A stretch of DNA of 64,000 bases from JAAUTY01 sp964397305 (GCA_964397305.1 CAYNIP010000007.1:62001-126000); one strand, 5' to 3'; shown: positions 32,704 to 42,787, numbered from the stretch's first letter. Notes: generated by a model from the letters alone, not told the origin. Program-made: numbers and translations.

Positions 32704-33764
32704 CAGCTCGGTTTCCCTTGATTAACAAACTGGAGGGTAAAGGCCTGGGTGTAATCCGTCGTGGGGGAGTAGACCCCCGCCGCCACCATCGCCTCAAAAA
32801 AAGAGCGCCACCGTTCCGCTGTCATCGCCCCGATACCCAACGTTTCCGCATCGCCGGATAACACAATTCCATGCTCTTGCATTTTCACGATCCCGTAGTC
32901 AATTTGCTCGCTAGTCATCTCCGGATTCGCTTCTTGAATGAGTTGATTCCCCGGCCCTGGGTCCTCAAAGTAGCTATACCAACCGGCAATCGAAGCCGTC
33001 ACAAACCGCTGCACCAAGTCGGGATTTTGCTCCACCAATTCCCGCCGCGTTTCGATGGTCGTGGCGTAGGGATCATAGCCATAGTCGGCGAGCAGCAGTA
33101 CCACGGGATCAAAGCCGCCCTCTTGGGCAATCTTGAGCGGCTCCGAGGACAGGTAGCCCTGCTGAGCCGCTTGGTCGTCGGCTAGAAAGGGGCCGACGGT
33201 GAAGTTGTAGGGCCGCTTCTGCGCGTCCGTGAAGCCGTGCTGGTTTTTGAGTAGAGGCCAGTAAGTATTGTTGGCATTAGCCGAAACATAGATAGGACGC
33301 CCCTTGAGGTCCGCAAGGGTGCTGACCCCCGTATCTGGGTGGGCCAGCAATACCTGGGGGTCTTTCTGGAACATCGCCGCCACCGTCACCTTCGGAATGC
33401 CGGATTCGACCGCCTGCAAAGCATCGGCTCCGGAGCCCATGTAAAAGTCAATGGCCCCCGCCATGAGCAATTGCGTACCATTCACTTGCGGCCCCCCCAT
33501 TTCAATCGTCACCTCGAGCCCATACTGTTCATAAAGGCCCGTGGCGACGGCCTGGTAAAAGCCCCCATGCTCTGCTTGGGCGTACCAATTGGTTCCATAG
33601 GTGACGCGATCCAGGCGGTCGGTAGCGGCCTCCGGGGAGGTCGCTTCTGAGGAGGGCGACTGAGCCCCCGGAGGTCGCCGCCCACAGGCCGCTAGGAGGC
33701 TGATGAGGGCCAAGGGACTGTACTGGAGAAAGCGGCGACGCTGAAGTGGGGTGAGGTACTTCAT
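32703..33764 (-). CDS. ABC transporter substrate-binding lipoprotein, NMT1/THI5-like
   Basis: This 353-residue protein begins MKYLTPLQRRRFLQYSPLAL, a twin-arginine-like signal, and then has the lipobox LLAACG, so it is a membrane-anchored periplasmic binding protein. The mature start YGTNWYAQAEHGGFYQA matches the NMT1/THI5-like fold used for pyrimidine thiamine precursors, riboflavin and similar compounds. Further core segments are FYMGSGADALQAVESG and KGRPIYVSANANNTYW. It is paired with an ATPase gene by ATGA overlap. Confidence 0.85.
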   Translation of the reverse strand: MKYLTPLQRRRFLQYSPLALISLLAACGRRPPGAQSPSSEATSPEAATDRLDRVTYGTNWYAQAEHGGFYQAVATGLYEQYGLEVTIEMGGPQVNGTQLLMAGAIDFYMGSGADALQAVESGIPKVTVAAMFQKDPQVLLAHPDTGVSTLADLKGRPIYVSANANNTYWPLLKNQHGFTDAQKRPYNFTVGPFLADDQAAQQGYLSSEPLKIAQEGGFDPVVLLLADYGYDPYATTIETRRELVEQNPDLVQRFVTASIAGWYSYFEDPGPGNQLIQEANPEMTSEQIDYGIVKMQEHGIVLSGDAETLGIGAMTAERWRSFFEAMVAAGVYSPTTDYTQAFTLQFVNQGKPS

Positions 33765-33958
33765 GGCAAAGGAATTTAGACCTAAGAACGGTAAGAGCCG
33801 AGGGACCGGCGATCGCGATCACTCCCTATTATCGAGGCTAGCGTCAATGTTTCAGGATTGCAGCCCCCGTCGGCCCCGGCGGCTCCTCTCCCCGCCCTTG
33901 CTTCCCCAGCGCTACGCCATAATAAAAGCAGTGATGAACTCGCGCCCCCTTCCCGATC

Positions 33959-34441
33959 ATGGTTGAAACGCCCCAGCCAACGACCTACCAACAGGATGAT
34001 ATCCACGCGATCCTGGAACTGGCGATCGCCCGTCAGCAACACCAGGGCGAATTCAGCCGCGCCCAACTCCTCGAGATTGCCGCTGAACTGGAAATTCCCC
34101 CCGACTGCCTCGCCCAAGCGGAGCAAGAGTGGCAGGTGCGCTGCCAGGACGATCGCGATCGCCAACAGTTCGACCGTCTCTACCGCACCGAATTTCACCA
34201 CGAGGCCGGCCGCTACGCGATCATCAGCGCCTTTGTCGTGCTCTTCAGCGCCACCACCCACCAAGTGTGGCCCCTGTATCTGGGGCTCCTGGCCGCTTGT
34301 GCCCTGACCCTGAAGGCTTGGCAAACCTTCCACAGAGGCGTTGCCTACGAGCGGGCCTTCCAGCGTTGGCAGCGTCGCCGCCGCTTCCACTCCACCCTCA
34401 GCAACGTCTGGCAAGGGTTCCGCCGCGTCTTCCAAAGCTGA
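33959..34441 (+). CDS. 2TM-domain membrane protein
   Basis: This 160-residue protein has a soluble N-terminal helical part (residues 1-85), with segments DDIHAILELAIARQQHQGEF and QLLEIAAELEIPPDCL resembling a small helix bundle. A 2TM domain follows: YAIISAFVVLFSATTHQVWP and LYLGLLAACALTLKAW, close together with a short loop. The tail is very basic (WQRRRRFHS). Such domains anchor regulators and kinases in cyanobacteria. A CATAAT box about 45 bases upstream may be its promoter. Function is unknown. Confidence 0.75.
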   Translation: MVETPQPTTYQQDDIHAILELAIARQQHQGEFSRAQLLEIAAELEIPPDCLAQAEQEWQVRCQDDRDRQQFDRLYRTEFHHEAGRYAIISAFVVLFSATTHQVWPLYLGLLAACALTLKAWQTFHRGVAYERAFQRWQRRRRFHSTLSNVWQGFRRVFQS

Positions 34442-34523
34442 GCCCCTTCCCGTGGCCGGTTCCGGAGTCGATATACTGTCCCTATACTGACCATGATGGT
34501 GATTGGGACGTTTAGGAGCGGAT

Positions 34524-37217
34524 ATGCAGCCAACGGACGCGAGCAAGTTTACGGATCAAGCCTGGGACGCGATTGTGAAATCTCAGGATATCGCTCGCCA
34601 CTACGGCAATCAGCAGTTGGAAGTCGAGCACATTGTCCTCACGCTGCTCGCCCAAGAAGGCCTCGCGACCCGCATCCTCACCAAGGCCAACCTTGACCTC
34701 GCCCGCCTGCGCCAGCAACTGGAAACCTTTATCAGCCGCCAGCCCCGCTTCCCCAGCGTTGAGCAACTCTACCTCGGTCGGGGTCTAGATGCCCTGCTCG
34801 ATCGGGCGGAGGCCTCCCGCAGCAGTTGGCAGGATCAGTTCATCTCCGTGGAACACCTGTTGCTGGGCTTTGCGGAAGATGAGCGGGTGGGCCGCCGCCT
34901 CCTGCGGGGCTTTGGTCTCGATCCTCAGGATCTGGAAGCGGTGATCAAGTCCGTGCGCGGCTCCCAAAAGGTGACACAACAGAGTTCAGAAGACCAGTAC
35001 GAGGCCCTGGAAAAGTACGGCCGGGACCTGACGGAAGCAGCCAAAGCGGGCAAGCTCGACCCAGTGATCGGGCGGGATGAGGAAATTCGCAGCGTGGTGC
35101 AGGTGCTCTCGCGGCGGTCGAAGAACAACCCAGTTTTAATCGGGGAGCCGGGGGTGGGCAAGACGGCGATCGCCGAGGGCCTGGCCCAACGCATCGTCAA
35201 CGGCGATGTGCCGGAATCTCTCAAGGGCCGCCGCCTGATCTCCCTGGACATGGGCAGCTTGATCGCCGGGGCCAAGTATCGCGGCGAGTTTGAAAATCGC
35301 CTGCGGGCCGTGCTCCATGAAGTGACCCACTCGGAAGGGCAGGTGGTCCTCTTCATCGATGAACTCCATACCGTGGTGGGAACGGGGGGCTCCTCCCAGG
35401 GAGCGATGGATGCTGGCAATCTGCTGAAGCCGATGCTCGCCCGGGGCGAGCTGCGCTGCATCGGGGCAACGACCCTGGATGAGTATCGCAACCATATCGA
35501 AAAAGACCCGGCCCTGGAGCGTCGCTTCCAGCAGGTCTATGTCAAGCAACCCAGCGTTGAGGATACCATCTCAATTCTCCGGGGCCTGAAAGAGCGCTAC
35601 GAAGTCCATCACGGCGTCAAGATTACGGATTCCGCTTTGGTCGCCGCCGCTACCTTGTCCAATCGCTATATTAGCGATCGCTTCCTCCCCGACAAGGCCA
35701 TCGATCTCGTCGATGAGGCCGCCGCCAAGCTCAAAATGGAGATCACCTCGAAGCCCGTGGAACTGGAGGGCATCGACCGCCGCCTGATGCAATTGCAGAT
35801 GGAGAAGTTGTCTCTGGAGAGTGAGAGCGATCGCACCGCCGCCACGACCCACTTCTCCCCCAAAGACCGCCTTGAGCGCATTGAGCAAGAAATCGACAGC
35901 CTCAAGCTTCGCCAAGAGAAGCTCGCTTCCCAATGGCAATCCGAAAAGCGGATGTTGGACGAGATCAATGCCCTCAAGGAACAGGAGGAGCAACTCCGTC
36001 TGCAAGTCGAACAGGCCGAGCGAGCCTACGACCTCAACAAGGCAGCGCAGCTCAAATACGGCAAGCTGGAAATTGTGCAGCGGGAACTGGAGGCCAAGGA
36101 GAGCAGCCTGCTGGAGGTACAATCCCAGGGCTTGGCCCTGCTGCGGGAGCAAGTGACCGAGGCCGACATCGCCGAAATCGTCGCGCGCTGGACGGGCATC
36201 CCCCTCAACCGCCTGCTGGAATCAGAGCGCCAGAAGTTGCTGCAACTCGAAGGGCACTTGCACGAGCGGGTGATCGGGCAGAGCGAAGCCGTCACCGCCG
36301 TCGCCGCCGCCATTCGCCGCGCCCGGGCCGGCATGAAAGATCCGAGTCGCCCCATTGGCTCCTTCCTGTTCATGGGGCCGACGGGGGTGGGCAAAACCGA
36401 GTTGGCCCGGGCCTTGGCCCAGTTTCTCTTCGACAGCGAAGACGCCATGATCCGCCTCGATATGTCGGAGTACATGGAAAAGCACACGGTCTCCCGCTTG
36501 GTCGGTGCGCCGCCGGGCTATGTGGGCTATGAGGAGGGGGGACAACTCACCGAAGCTGTGCGCCGCCGCCCCTACTCGGTGGTGCTGCTAGATGAAGTCG
36601 AGAAGGCCCACCGTGATGTGTTCAATCTCCTGCTGCAAATCCTCGATGACGGCCGCGTGACCGACTCCCAGGGGCGCGTGGTGGACTTCCGCAACACGAT
36701 CCTGGTGATGACCAGTAATATCGGCAGCGAGTACATCCTCGAACTGTTGCAAGCCGATCAAGTCGATGACAGCAGCGTCCGAGAGCGGGTGATGCAGGCC
36801 TTGCGATCGCACTTTCGCCCCGAATTTCTCAACCGCATTGATGAGTCGATCGTCTTCCACCCCCTCAAGCGCGAGGAGCTGCGCCAGATCGTCGATATTC
36901 AACTGCGTCGCCTCGAGGCCCTGCTGGCGGAGCAGGATTTAACGCTAGAGCTAACCGACGCCGCCCGCGATTACTTGGTCAGCACTGGCTATGATCCGAT
37001 TTATGGTGCGCGCCCCCTGAAACGGGCGATCCAGCGGGAGCTAGAAAACCCGATGGCCACCAAAATTCTCGACAATACCTTCAGCGAAGGGGACACCGTG
37101 CGGATCGACCATCAGAACGGCACACTTTCCTTCCAAAAGCAGCTCCCCCCGCCAACCGCCGTCCCCAACCTCACGGTTGCTTCTACCTCGGTGGTTGTGC
37201 CGACGACGGAGGCCTAG
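34524..37217 (+). CDS. clpB: ClpB disaggregase chaperone
   Basis: This 897-residue AAA+ chaperone pulls apart protein aggregates with DnaK. In order it has an N domain (MQPTDASKFTDQAWDAIVKS) to about 145; AAA-1 with Walker A GEPGVGKTAIAEGLAQ and Walker B LFIDELHTVVG; a middle coiled-coil domain about 405-530; and AAA-2 with GPTGVGKTELARALA and VVLLDEVEKAH. The C-terminal domain is complete. Start ATG 34524 follows TAGGAGCG. The N-terminus fits the ClpB1 type. A TATACT box lies near 34480. All ATPase motifs are intact. Confidence 0.95.
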   Translation: MQPTDASKFTDQAWDAIVKSQDIARHYGNQQLEVEHIVLTLLAQEGLATRILTKANLDLARLRQQLETFISRQPRFPSVEQLYLGRGLDALLDRAEASRSSWQDQFISVEHLLLGFAEDERVGRRLLRGFGLDPQDLEAVIKSVRGSQKVTQQSSEDQYEALEKYGRDLTEAAKAGKLDPVIGRDEEIRSVVQVLSRRSKNNPVLIGEPGVGKTAIAEGLAQRIVNGDVPESLKGRRLISLDMGSLIAGAKYRGEFENRLRAVLHEVTHSEGQVVLFIDELHTVVGTGGSSQGAMDAGNLLKPMLARGELRCIGATTLDEYRNHIEKDPALERRFQQVYVKQPSVEDTISILRGLKERYEVHHGVKITDSALVAAATLSNRYISDRFLPDKAIDLVDEAAAKLKMEITSKPVELEGIDRRLMQLQMEKLSLESESDRTAATTHFSPKDRLERIEQEIDSLKLRQEKLASQWQSEKRMLDEINALKEQEEQLRLQVEQAERAYDLNKAAQLKYGKLEIVQRELEAKESSLLEVQSQGLALLREQVTEADIAEIVARWTGIPLNRLLESERQKLLQLEGHLHERVIGQSEAVTAVAAAIRRARAGMKDPSRPIGSFLFMGPTGVGKTELARALAQFLFDSEDAMIRLDMSEYMEKHTVSRLVGAPPGYVGYEEGGQLTEAVRRRPYSVVLLDEVEKAHRDVFNLLLQILDDGRVTDSQGRVVDFRNTILVMTSNIGSEYILELLQADQVDDSSVRERVMQALRSHFRPEFLNRIDESIVFHPLKREELRQIVDIQLRRLEALLAEQDLTLELTDAARDYLVSTGYDPIYGARPLKRAIQRELENPMATKILDNTFSEGDTVRIDHQNGTLSFQKQLPPPTAVPNLTVASTSVVVPTTEA

Positions 37218-37255
37218 CTAGCACCCCAATTCATCAACAATTGCTGGAGCCTGCC

Positions 37256-38023
37256 ATGACCTTTTCCCGCCCGACCGAATCGCTGGAGCAGCTGCCCGAG
37301 CCTCAGGAGCAGCCCCTGCCAACCATGTACGACCTGCCCAGCGAAGACCCGGAGGAGCCTGGCTTGCCCGACGAATTTCACGCCCTCCAGCCCCAACTGC
37401 TGAGCGCGACCCTGAGCCTGCCGAACCAAGCCCCTGATAGCTACTTCACAGGCATGGATCTGAACTTGTACTACGACCCGCACCATACCCAGTGGTACAA
37501 GCGGCCCGACTGGTTTCTGGCCCTGGGAGCTGGCCGCCTCTATCGGGGGCGGGAGCTGCGGGAGAGCTATGTAGTCTGGGATGAGCCAGCGAATCCTTTT
37601 CTGGTCGTCGAACTCCTCTCCCCGGGCACGGAAGCAGAGGATTTAGGAGAACGGTTCCCGCGTCCCGGTCGTCCGCCGGGCAAGTGGCAGGTTTATGAGC
37701 AGATTTTGCAGATCCCCTACTACTTCGTCTTCGACCGTTATCGCAATTCGCAAGGGCTAAGGGGGTTTAAGTGGGAGTCGGGAGGGTATGAGGCAGTGGC
37801 GATCGCCCAGCAGCGCTACTGGGTCGAAGAATTAGCCCTGGGCCTAGGGGTCTGGGAAGGAGCGTACCAGGGCATCGACCACCGCTGGCTCCGGTGGTAC
37901 ACAGCGGCGGGAGACTGGCTGCCGACGCCAGCGGAACGGGCGGAGCAGGAGCGCCAGCGGGCCGAGCGGCTCGCGGCTCGCCTCCGAGCCCTGGGTATTG
38001 ACCCCGAGGAAGAGGTGCTTTAG
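37256..38023 (+). CDS. Uma2/DUF820 family protein, copy 1
   Basis: This 255-residue protein of the cyanobacterial Uma2 (DUF820) group has a PD-(D/E)XK-like fold. The family core is RPDWFLALGAG, PFLVVELLSPGTEAEDLG, KWQVYEQILQIPYYFVFDRY. The ELLSPGT segment supplies the conserved acidic site. The C-terminal tail has one AEQERQR heptad followed by RLAARLRALGIDPEEEVL, a coiled coil common in this family. It is nearly identical to the next gene, and the unit repeats every 834 bases. Function is unknown; nuclease activity is assumed only from the fold. Confidence 0.85.
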   Translation: MTFSRPTESLEQLPEPQEQPLPTMYDLPSEDPEEPGLPDEFHALQPQLLSATLSLPNQAPDSYFTGMDLNLYYDPHHTQWYKRPDWFLALGAGRLYRGRELRESYVVWDEPANPFLVVELLSPGTEAEDLGERFPRPGRPPGKWQVYEQILQIPYYFVFDRYRNSQGLRGFKWESGGYEAVAIAQQRYWVEELALGLGVWEGAYQGIDHRWLRWYTAAGDWLPTPAERAEQERQRAERLAARLRALGIDPEEEVL

Positions 38024-38089
38024 GCCAACAGCCCTCAGTTTCTCCGCGATAACCACTCCCCAATTCATCAACAATTGCTGGAGCCTGCC

Positions 38090-38962
38090 ATGACCTTTTC
38101 CCGCCCGACTGAATCGCTGGAGCGGCTGCCCGAGCCTCAGGAGCAGCCCCTGCCAACCATGTACGACCTGCCCAGCGAAGACCCGGAGGAGCCTGGCTTG
38201 CCCGACGAATTTCACGCCCTCCAGCCCCAACTGCTGAGCGCGACCCTGAGCCTGCCGAACCAAGCCCCTGATAGCTACTTCACAGGCATGGATCTGAACT
38301 TGTACTACGACCCGCACCATACCCAGTGGTACAAGCGGCCCGACTGGTTTCTGGCCCTGGGAGCTGGCCGCCTCTATCGGGGGCGGGAGCTGCGGGAGAG
38401 CTATGTAGTCTGGGATGAGCCAGCGAATCCTTTTCTGGTCGTCGAACTCCTCTCCCCGGGCACGGAAGCAGAGGATTTAGGAGAACGGTTCCCGCGTCCC
38501 GGTCGTCCGCCGGGCAAGTGGCAGGTTTATGAGCAGATTTTGCAGATCCCCTACTACTTCGTCTTCGACCGTTATCGCAATTCGCAAGGGCTAAGGGGGT
38601 TTAAGTGGGAGTCGGGAGGGTATGAGGCAGTGGCGATCGCCCAGCAGCGCTACTGGGTCGAAGAATTAGCCCTGGGCCTAGGGGTCTGGGAAGGAGCGTA
38701 CCAGGGCATCGACCACCGCTGGCTCCGGTGGTACACAGCGGCGGGAGACTGGCTGCCGACGCCAGCGGAACGGGCGGAGCAGGAGCGCCAGCGGGCCGAG
38801 CAGGAACGCCAGCGAGCGGAGCAGGAGCGCCAGCGAGCGGAGCAGGAGCGCCAGCGGGCCGAGCAGGAGTGCCAGCGAGCCGAGCAGGAATGCCAGCGGG
38901 CGGAGCGGCTCGCGGCTCGCCTCCGGGCCCTGGGTATTGACCCCGAGGACGAGGTGCTTTAG
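38090..38962 (+). CDS. Uma2/DUF820 family protein, copy 2 with heptad expansion
   Basis: This 290-residue tandem duplicate of the preceding gene differs by only a few bases over the shared part (for example LEQLPEP becoming LERLPEP). It has five extra 21-base units in the tail. The first copy has one AEQERQR heptad and this one has six, two of them with Cys in place of Arg (AEQECQR), making a longer coiled coil. The 105-base length difference equals exactly 5 x 21. The intergenic leaders are also duplicated. Confidence 0.85.
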   Translation: MTFSRPTESLERLPEPQEQPLPTMYDLPSEDPEEPGLPDEFHALQPQLLSATLSLPNQAPDSYFTGMDLNLYYDPHHTQWYKRPDWFLALGAGRLYRGRELRESYVVWDEPANPFLVVELLSPGTEAEDLGERFPRPGRPPGKWQVYEQILQIPYYFVFDRYRNSQGLRGFKWESGGYEAVAIAQQRYWVEELALGLGVWEGAYQGIDHRWLRWYTAAGDWLPTPAERAEQERQRAEQERQRAEQERQRAEQERQRAEQECQRAEQECQRAERLAARLRALGIDPEDEVL

Positions 38963-39050
38963 GCCAGCAGCCCTCAGTTTCTCTGCGAAGATCTCCCCCA
39001 TTCGTCAACGATTGCTGGAGTCGGCCGTGACTTTTTCCCCCTCGGATGAC
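38963..39050 (+). repeat. remnant of a third Uma2 copy leader and start
   Basis: The spacer GCCCTCAGTTTCTCTGCGA and then GATTGCTGGAGTCGGCCGTG followed by ACTTTTTCCCCC match the leader and first codons (ATGACCTTTTCCCGCCC) of the two upstream copies. The match ends after a few codons. It suggests that a third copy existed and was deleted or decayed. Confidence 0.55.
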
Positions 39051-39105
39051 GCTCGACTTTCGGTAAGGATGCGCGCTGCCCACCTGAGAGACTCCCGGCT
39101 GTTGT

Positions 39106-40497
39106 CTATTCGTTCATCGTCTTATAAGTAGCCACTGCGGAGGGAGAAATACGATTCAAGTAGCGAAAGATCCAGTACTTCAACACCGTGTCTAAAATGA
39201 CCGGAAACGTGGCGATGAAGAGAAAGTTAAAATCCCGGCTGGCCGGTAGACCGAAGTGGTGAGAAATTCCCTCTAAGATCACTTCCCAGCCGTGGGGAGA
39301 GTGGAATCCCACGAACATATCCGTAAAGAGAATGATCAGGAACGACTTAGCTGAGTCGCTCAAGCCATAGATGATCTCGTCGATAAACGACTTGACCACC
39401 GCGATCTCCTCCCGGCTAGTGAAAATGACCCAGCCGAAGGCTAGGAGCGAGAAGAGGTCTGCAAAGACATTGGCGATCGCCTCCAGGCCACGCCGCTGAA
39501 ACGAGCCGGCAATCTCCATCGCTTTCTCCTGCAAACGCGCCGTCATTTCCGGCTCACTGAGACTGGGAGCTTGACCGAGCAGGGTCGAAAAGTGCAGGGT
39601 TTCCTCGTAGCGACGGAACTCCATCAGGGCCTCATCCTGAATATCCTGATTCAGAAAAAGCACCTCACTTTCCGAAGGGGGAAAATAGCGCTGCACTAGG
39701 GGCATCACCAAAAACGTCTTCGTTAACTGATGCGTTAACAGCGGCACAATGATCAACAGGAGCAGAAACTTGATGGAAATCGCCGTGCGATTGCGGGCTT
39801 GGCGAAACTTTTTCAGCACTTCCTGTTCCGAGGCCTCCGACTGGGGATCGATCTCCCGCCGTAGGCGCTGAAAGGTACTGAGAATCGAGCGGGGCACGAC
39901 CCCCATTTTGCCAGAGACCGTTTCTGTGTTGACCGCTTTGCGGCTGGGGGGCGGCGCGTTCGCGAAGCGTCCCGGAGGGATGAGCCCCCGGTCCGAGGGC
40001 GGTGAGGCTAAGACCGCCCGTGACGCCTTGGGGACGAGGGGAGCGGTGGCAGGGCGGCCGTTTCCCGCTGTTTCTACGGGCACGAGGGAGCGAGAGGGCA
40101 CGGACGGCGAGGTTTCATACCGGGCCACGACTTGATCGATGAACTGGAGCTTCTCAACAATGACCGCCGCGCGCTCCCGAACGTCCGTCTCGTAGTAGCT
40201 TGTATCAGGCTCCTGATAGCTGGGCAAATTTTCCGTCGCATCCACCAGGGAGCTGGCGGCGTTAAATTCCGAGAGCCGCAACCGGATAAACTTGAGGTTT
40301 TTCCTCACCTCCGTTTCACAGTAGACCGTCACTCGCTCACTGTGGGTACTGGTCGCTGCCTGGACCGCGTTGCCGTCGAAATATTCTTCCTCCAGGGCCC
40401 GAATCGCTAGAGCAGAGCGGTAGGCTTGATCAAGAGCACGCTCCGGCGTCTCAAAGTACCAGCGCCGGGCATTCCGCAACCATCGTTTTAACACCAT
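39106..40497 (-). CDS. pcxA: proton extrusion protein PcxA
   Basis: This 463-residue inner-membrane protein of the PcxA/CemA family is needed for light-induced proton extrusion. It begins MVLKRWLRNARRWYFETPER, typical of PcxA. Spans include FLLLLIIVPLLTHQLTKTFL, the later SLLAFGWVIFTSREE, SFLIILFTDMFVGFHSPHGW and the terminal FIATFPVILDTVLKYWIFRY. The linker (about residue 170-185) holds IPPGRFANAPP, encoded by a dispersed DNA repeat that also sits in the 46-kb gene. The core domain is intact, so function should be kept. Confidence 0.92.
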   Translation of the reverse strand: MVLKRWLRNARRWYFETPERALDQAYRSALAIRALEEEYFDGNAVQAATSTHSERVTVYCETEVRKNLKFIRLRLSEFNAASSLVDATENLPSYQEPDTSYYETDVRERAAVIVEKLQFIDQVVARYETSPSVPSRSLVPVETAGNGRPATAPLVPKASRAVLASPPSDRGLIPPGRFANAPPPSRKAVNTETVSGKMGVVPRSILSTFQRLRREIDPQSEASEQEVLKKFRQARNRTAISIKFLLLLIIVPLLTHQLTKTFLVMPLVQRYFPPSESEVLFLNQDIQDEALMEFRRYEETLHFSTLLGQAPSLSEPEMTARLQEKAMEIAGSFQRRGLEAIANVFADLFSLLAFGWVIFTSREEIAVVKSFIDEIIYGLSDSAKSFLIILFTDMFVGFHSPHGWEVILEGISHHFGLPASRDFNFLFIATFPVILDTVLKYWIFRYLNRISPSAVATYKTMNE

Positions 40498-40591
40498 AGC
40501 AATCCCGCGAACAGCGATTGGCAGCTAGGAGCCGGGAGCCACGAAGCTGTCGAAAATTTTAGTCTAATGCGATTCAGGGGTGTTTGACCGT

Positions 40592-42670
40592 ATGACGCAT
40601 TCAGAAAAATTTGCCCCCTGCCTCTGGCTCCAGGGATCATCTCGCAGTGGCAAGACAACCCGCCTGATCCAGGAATTTTGCACCTGGTTAGGGACGGCGC
40701 GGCCCGCACAACCGGGGCCGACGGCCTTGATCTTGGCGGCCAACGACGATACTCGCTGGGAGCTGGCCGACCGTTTAGCGACGGCGACCGGCGGGCGTTA
40801 TCCTATCCTCGCGAAGACACCCCTCGGCTTCATTTCCGACGAGGTGAAGCTCTTTTTTCCGCTGCTGTTTGAGCAGTTGGGGCTCAAGGCCCAGTTTCCC
40901 CTGCGTCTGCGGCCGGAAATGGAGCAGGAACTGGCCCTAAACCTCTGGCAGGAGACCCTGGAGCAGGCGGAGTTAACGGGGATCATGGCCGATCGCTTCA
41001 CGCGCGAGACCCTGGACCTGCTGCAATTGGCGGGGGCGAGTGGCCTGCCCTCCGAGGACATCTCGATCCTGCTGGCCGAGGGCCTGGTGGGCGAAGACTG
41101 GCGCTATCAGGCTGAGCTGCATTCCCTGCGGGGGGCTTTGCTGGCTACTTGGCGGCAATGGAGCCTCGAGCGGGGGTTGCTCAGTTACGGCACGATCTAC
41201 GAGATCTACTGGCGCTATCTACTGCCCGCAGCGAGTTACCAGCATCACTTGACGCGGCGCTACCGGGCTATTTTTGCCGACGATGTGGATGACTATCCGG
41301 CGATCGCCCGGGATCTGTTCGAGCACCTGCTCGCCCAGGGTGTGCCGGGGGTCTTCACCTACAATCCCCACGGTCAAGTGCGATTGGGCCTCAATGCTGA
41401 TCCCGATTACCTGAGCGAGCTTCAGGCCCACGGTCGGGTGGAAACCCTGGTGCGGCCAGCCGGCCTCGCGCCGGAGCTGGGGGCGGCCTGGGTGAAGACG
41501 CTCACGGAGCCAGAACCCGTGGTGATGCCCGCGACGGTGCGATCGCTCCAAACCATTTCCCGGGCCGAGTTGTTGCGCCAGACGGCGGAACGCATCAGCC
41601 AGGCGATCCGCCAAGGCGAGGCCAAGCCGGGGGAGATCGCGATCATTGCCCCCGGCCTCGATGCCATCGGCCGCTACAGCTTGATCGAGATCCTGACCCA
41701 ACGGGATATTCCCGTGGAGCCCCTGAACGAGCAGCGGCCCCTGATCAGCTCGCCCCTAGTGCGGGCCCTGCTGACCCTGCTGGCCCTGGTCTTTCCCGGC
41801 CTGGGGGCCCTGGCGGAGCGCAATACCGTGGCGGAATTGCTGGTGGTACTGAGTCGCCGGCAGGAGTGGGGAGACAGCGAGATCGACCCGGTGCGGGCCG
41901 GTTTGCTGGCGGATTATTGCTATGTTTTGGACACCAACCGCCCGCGCTTGTTGGGGGGGACGCACTACCCCCGCTGGGATCGGCTCGGCCACCGGGCGAT
42001 GAATGCTTACGAGGTGATCCGTCGCTGGGTGACGACGGAGCAGGAGCGCCCGGGTCAGCGGGCCTTGGCCCTGCTGGATCGCGCCCAAGAGCAATTTTTC
42101 ACTCTGGGGAGCCCGCTGCCCTTTGACCAACTGGCGGCCCTGCGGGGGCTAGTGGAGACGGCGGAGCATTTTTGGGAGGTGGAGCGGCGCTTGCAGCAAC
42201 ACACGGCGGTGGTGCGATCGCCGACTGCCAGCGTGGCCCAGTTCATCCAGCTCCTGCGGCGGGGCACGATCACAGCCAACGCCTATCCGGCTCGTCCCCT
42301 CGGTCGGGCCCCGAACCAAGCCGTGCTGTTGGCGACGATTTATCAGTACCGCTCCCTGCGTCGGCGTCACCGTTGGCAGGTGTGGCTGGATGTGGGCTCA
42401 CGGCTCTGGGAGGAGGGAGGGGCGGCCTCGCTGTTCGCCGCGCCCTTGTTTCTGCGGCGGCGGTCGGGGTTGGCGTGGCGGCCGGAGGATGAGTTGGCGG
42501 CGAATCGCGATCGCCTCGAGCGGGTCCTCTGGGATCTGCTGGCTCGGGTGGAGGAGCGTCTGGACCTCTGCCACAGCGATCTCGCCGTCAGCGGCGCCGA
42601 GCAGGCGGGGCCCCTCTTGCCGCTAGTCTATAGCAGCGAACCCCTGGTGATGGAGACGGCAGGCCGTTAA
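40592..42670 (+). CDS. large P-loop protein, possibly helicase/nuclease-related
   Basis: This 692-residue protein has a clear N-terminal Walker A, WLQGSSRSGKTTRLIQEF (residues ~12-28). It continues with ALILAANDDTRWELADRLA, a superfamily-I or AddB-like pattern, and FADDVDDYPAIARDLFEHLL, which could be a Walker B variant. The region GEIAIIAPGLDAIGRYSLIE resembles the second RecA-like fold. The remainder has no motif I can place. Length and layout suggest an inactive or specialised UvrD/AddB-type ATPase conserved in cyanobacteria. It stands alone, divergent from pcxA. ATG 40592 is chosen over GTG 40580. Confidence 0.65.
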   Translation: MTHSEKFAPCLWLQGSSRSGKTTRLIQEFCTWLGTARPAQPGPTALILAANDDTRWELADRLATATGGRYPILAKTPLGFISDEVKLFFPLLFEQLGLKAQFPLRLRPEMEQELALNLWQETLEQAELTGIMADRFTRETLDLLQLAGASGLPSEDISILLAEGLVGEDWRYQAELHSLRGALLATWRQWSLERGLLSYGTIYEIYWRYLLPAASYQHHLTRRYRAIFADDVDDYPAIARDLFEHLLAQGVPGVFTYNPHGQVRLGLNADPDYLSELQAHGRVETLVRPAGLAPELGAAWVKTLTEPEPVVMPATVRSLQTISRAELLRQTAERISQAIRQGEAKPGEIAIIAPGLDAIGRYSLIEILTQRDIPVEPLNEQRPLISSPLVRALLTLLALVFPGLGALAERNTVAELLVVLSRRQEWGDSEIDPVRAGLLADYCYVLDTNRPRLLGGTHYPRWDRLGHRAMNAYEVIRRWVTTEQERPGQRALALLDRAQEQFFTLGSPLPFDQLAALRGLVETAEHFWEVERRLQQHTAVVRSPTASVAQFIQLLRRGTITANAYPARPLGRAPNQAVLLATIYQYRSLRRRHRWQVWLDVGSRLWEEGGAASLFAAPLFLRRRSGLAWRPEDELAANRDRLERVLWDLLARVEERLDLCHSDLAVSGAEQAGPLLPLVYSSEPLVMETAGR

Positions 42671-42787
42671 GTGGGGGGCGAGCAACCGTACTCTAGCGAT
42701 TCCCTGAGGTTCGCGGCATAGTGAATTGGAAGTGAATTGAGAGTTTGTTCAACGTTCGCGCAATCTGGCAGCCCAGGAGAAAACACT

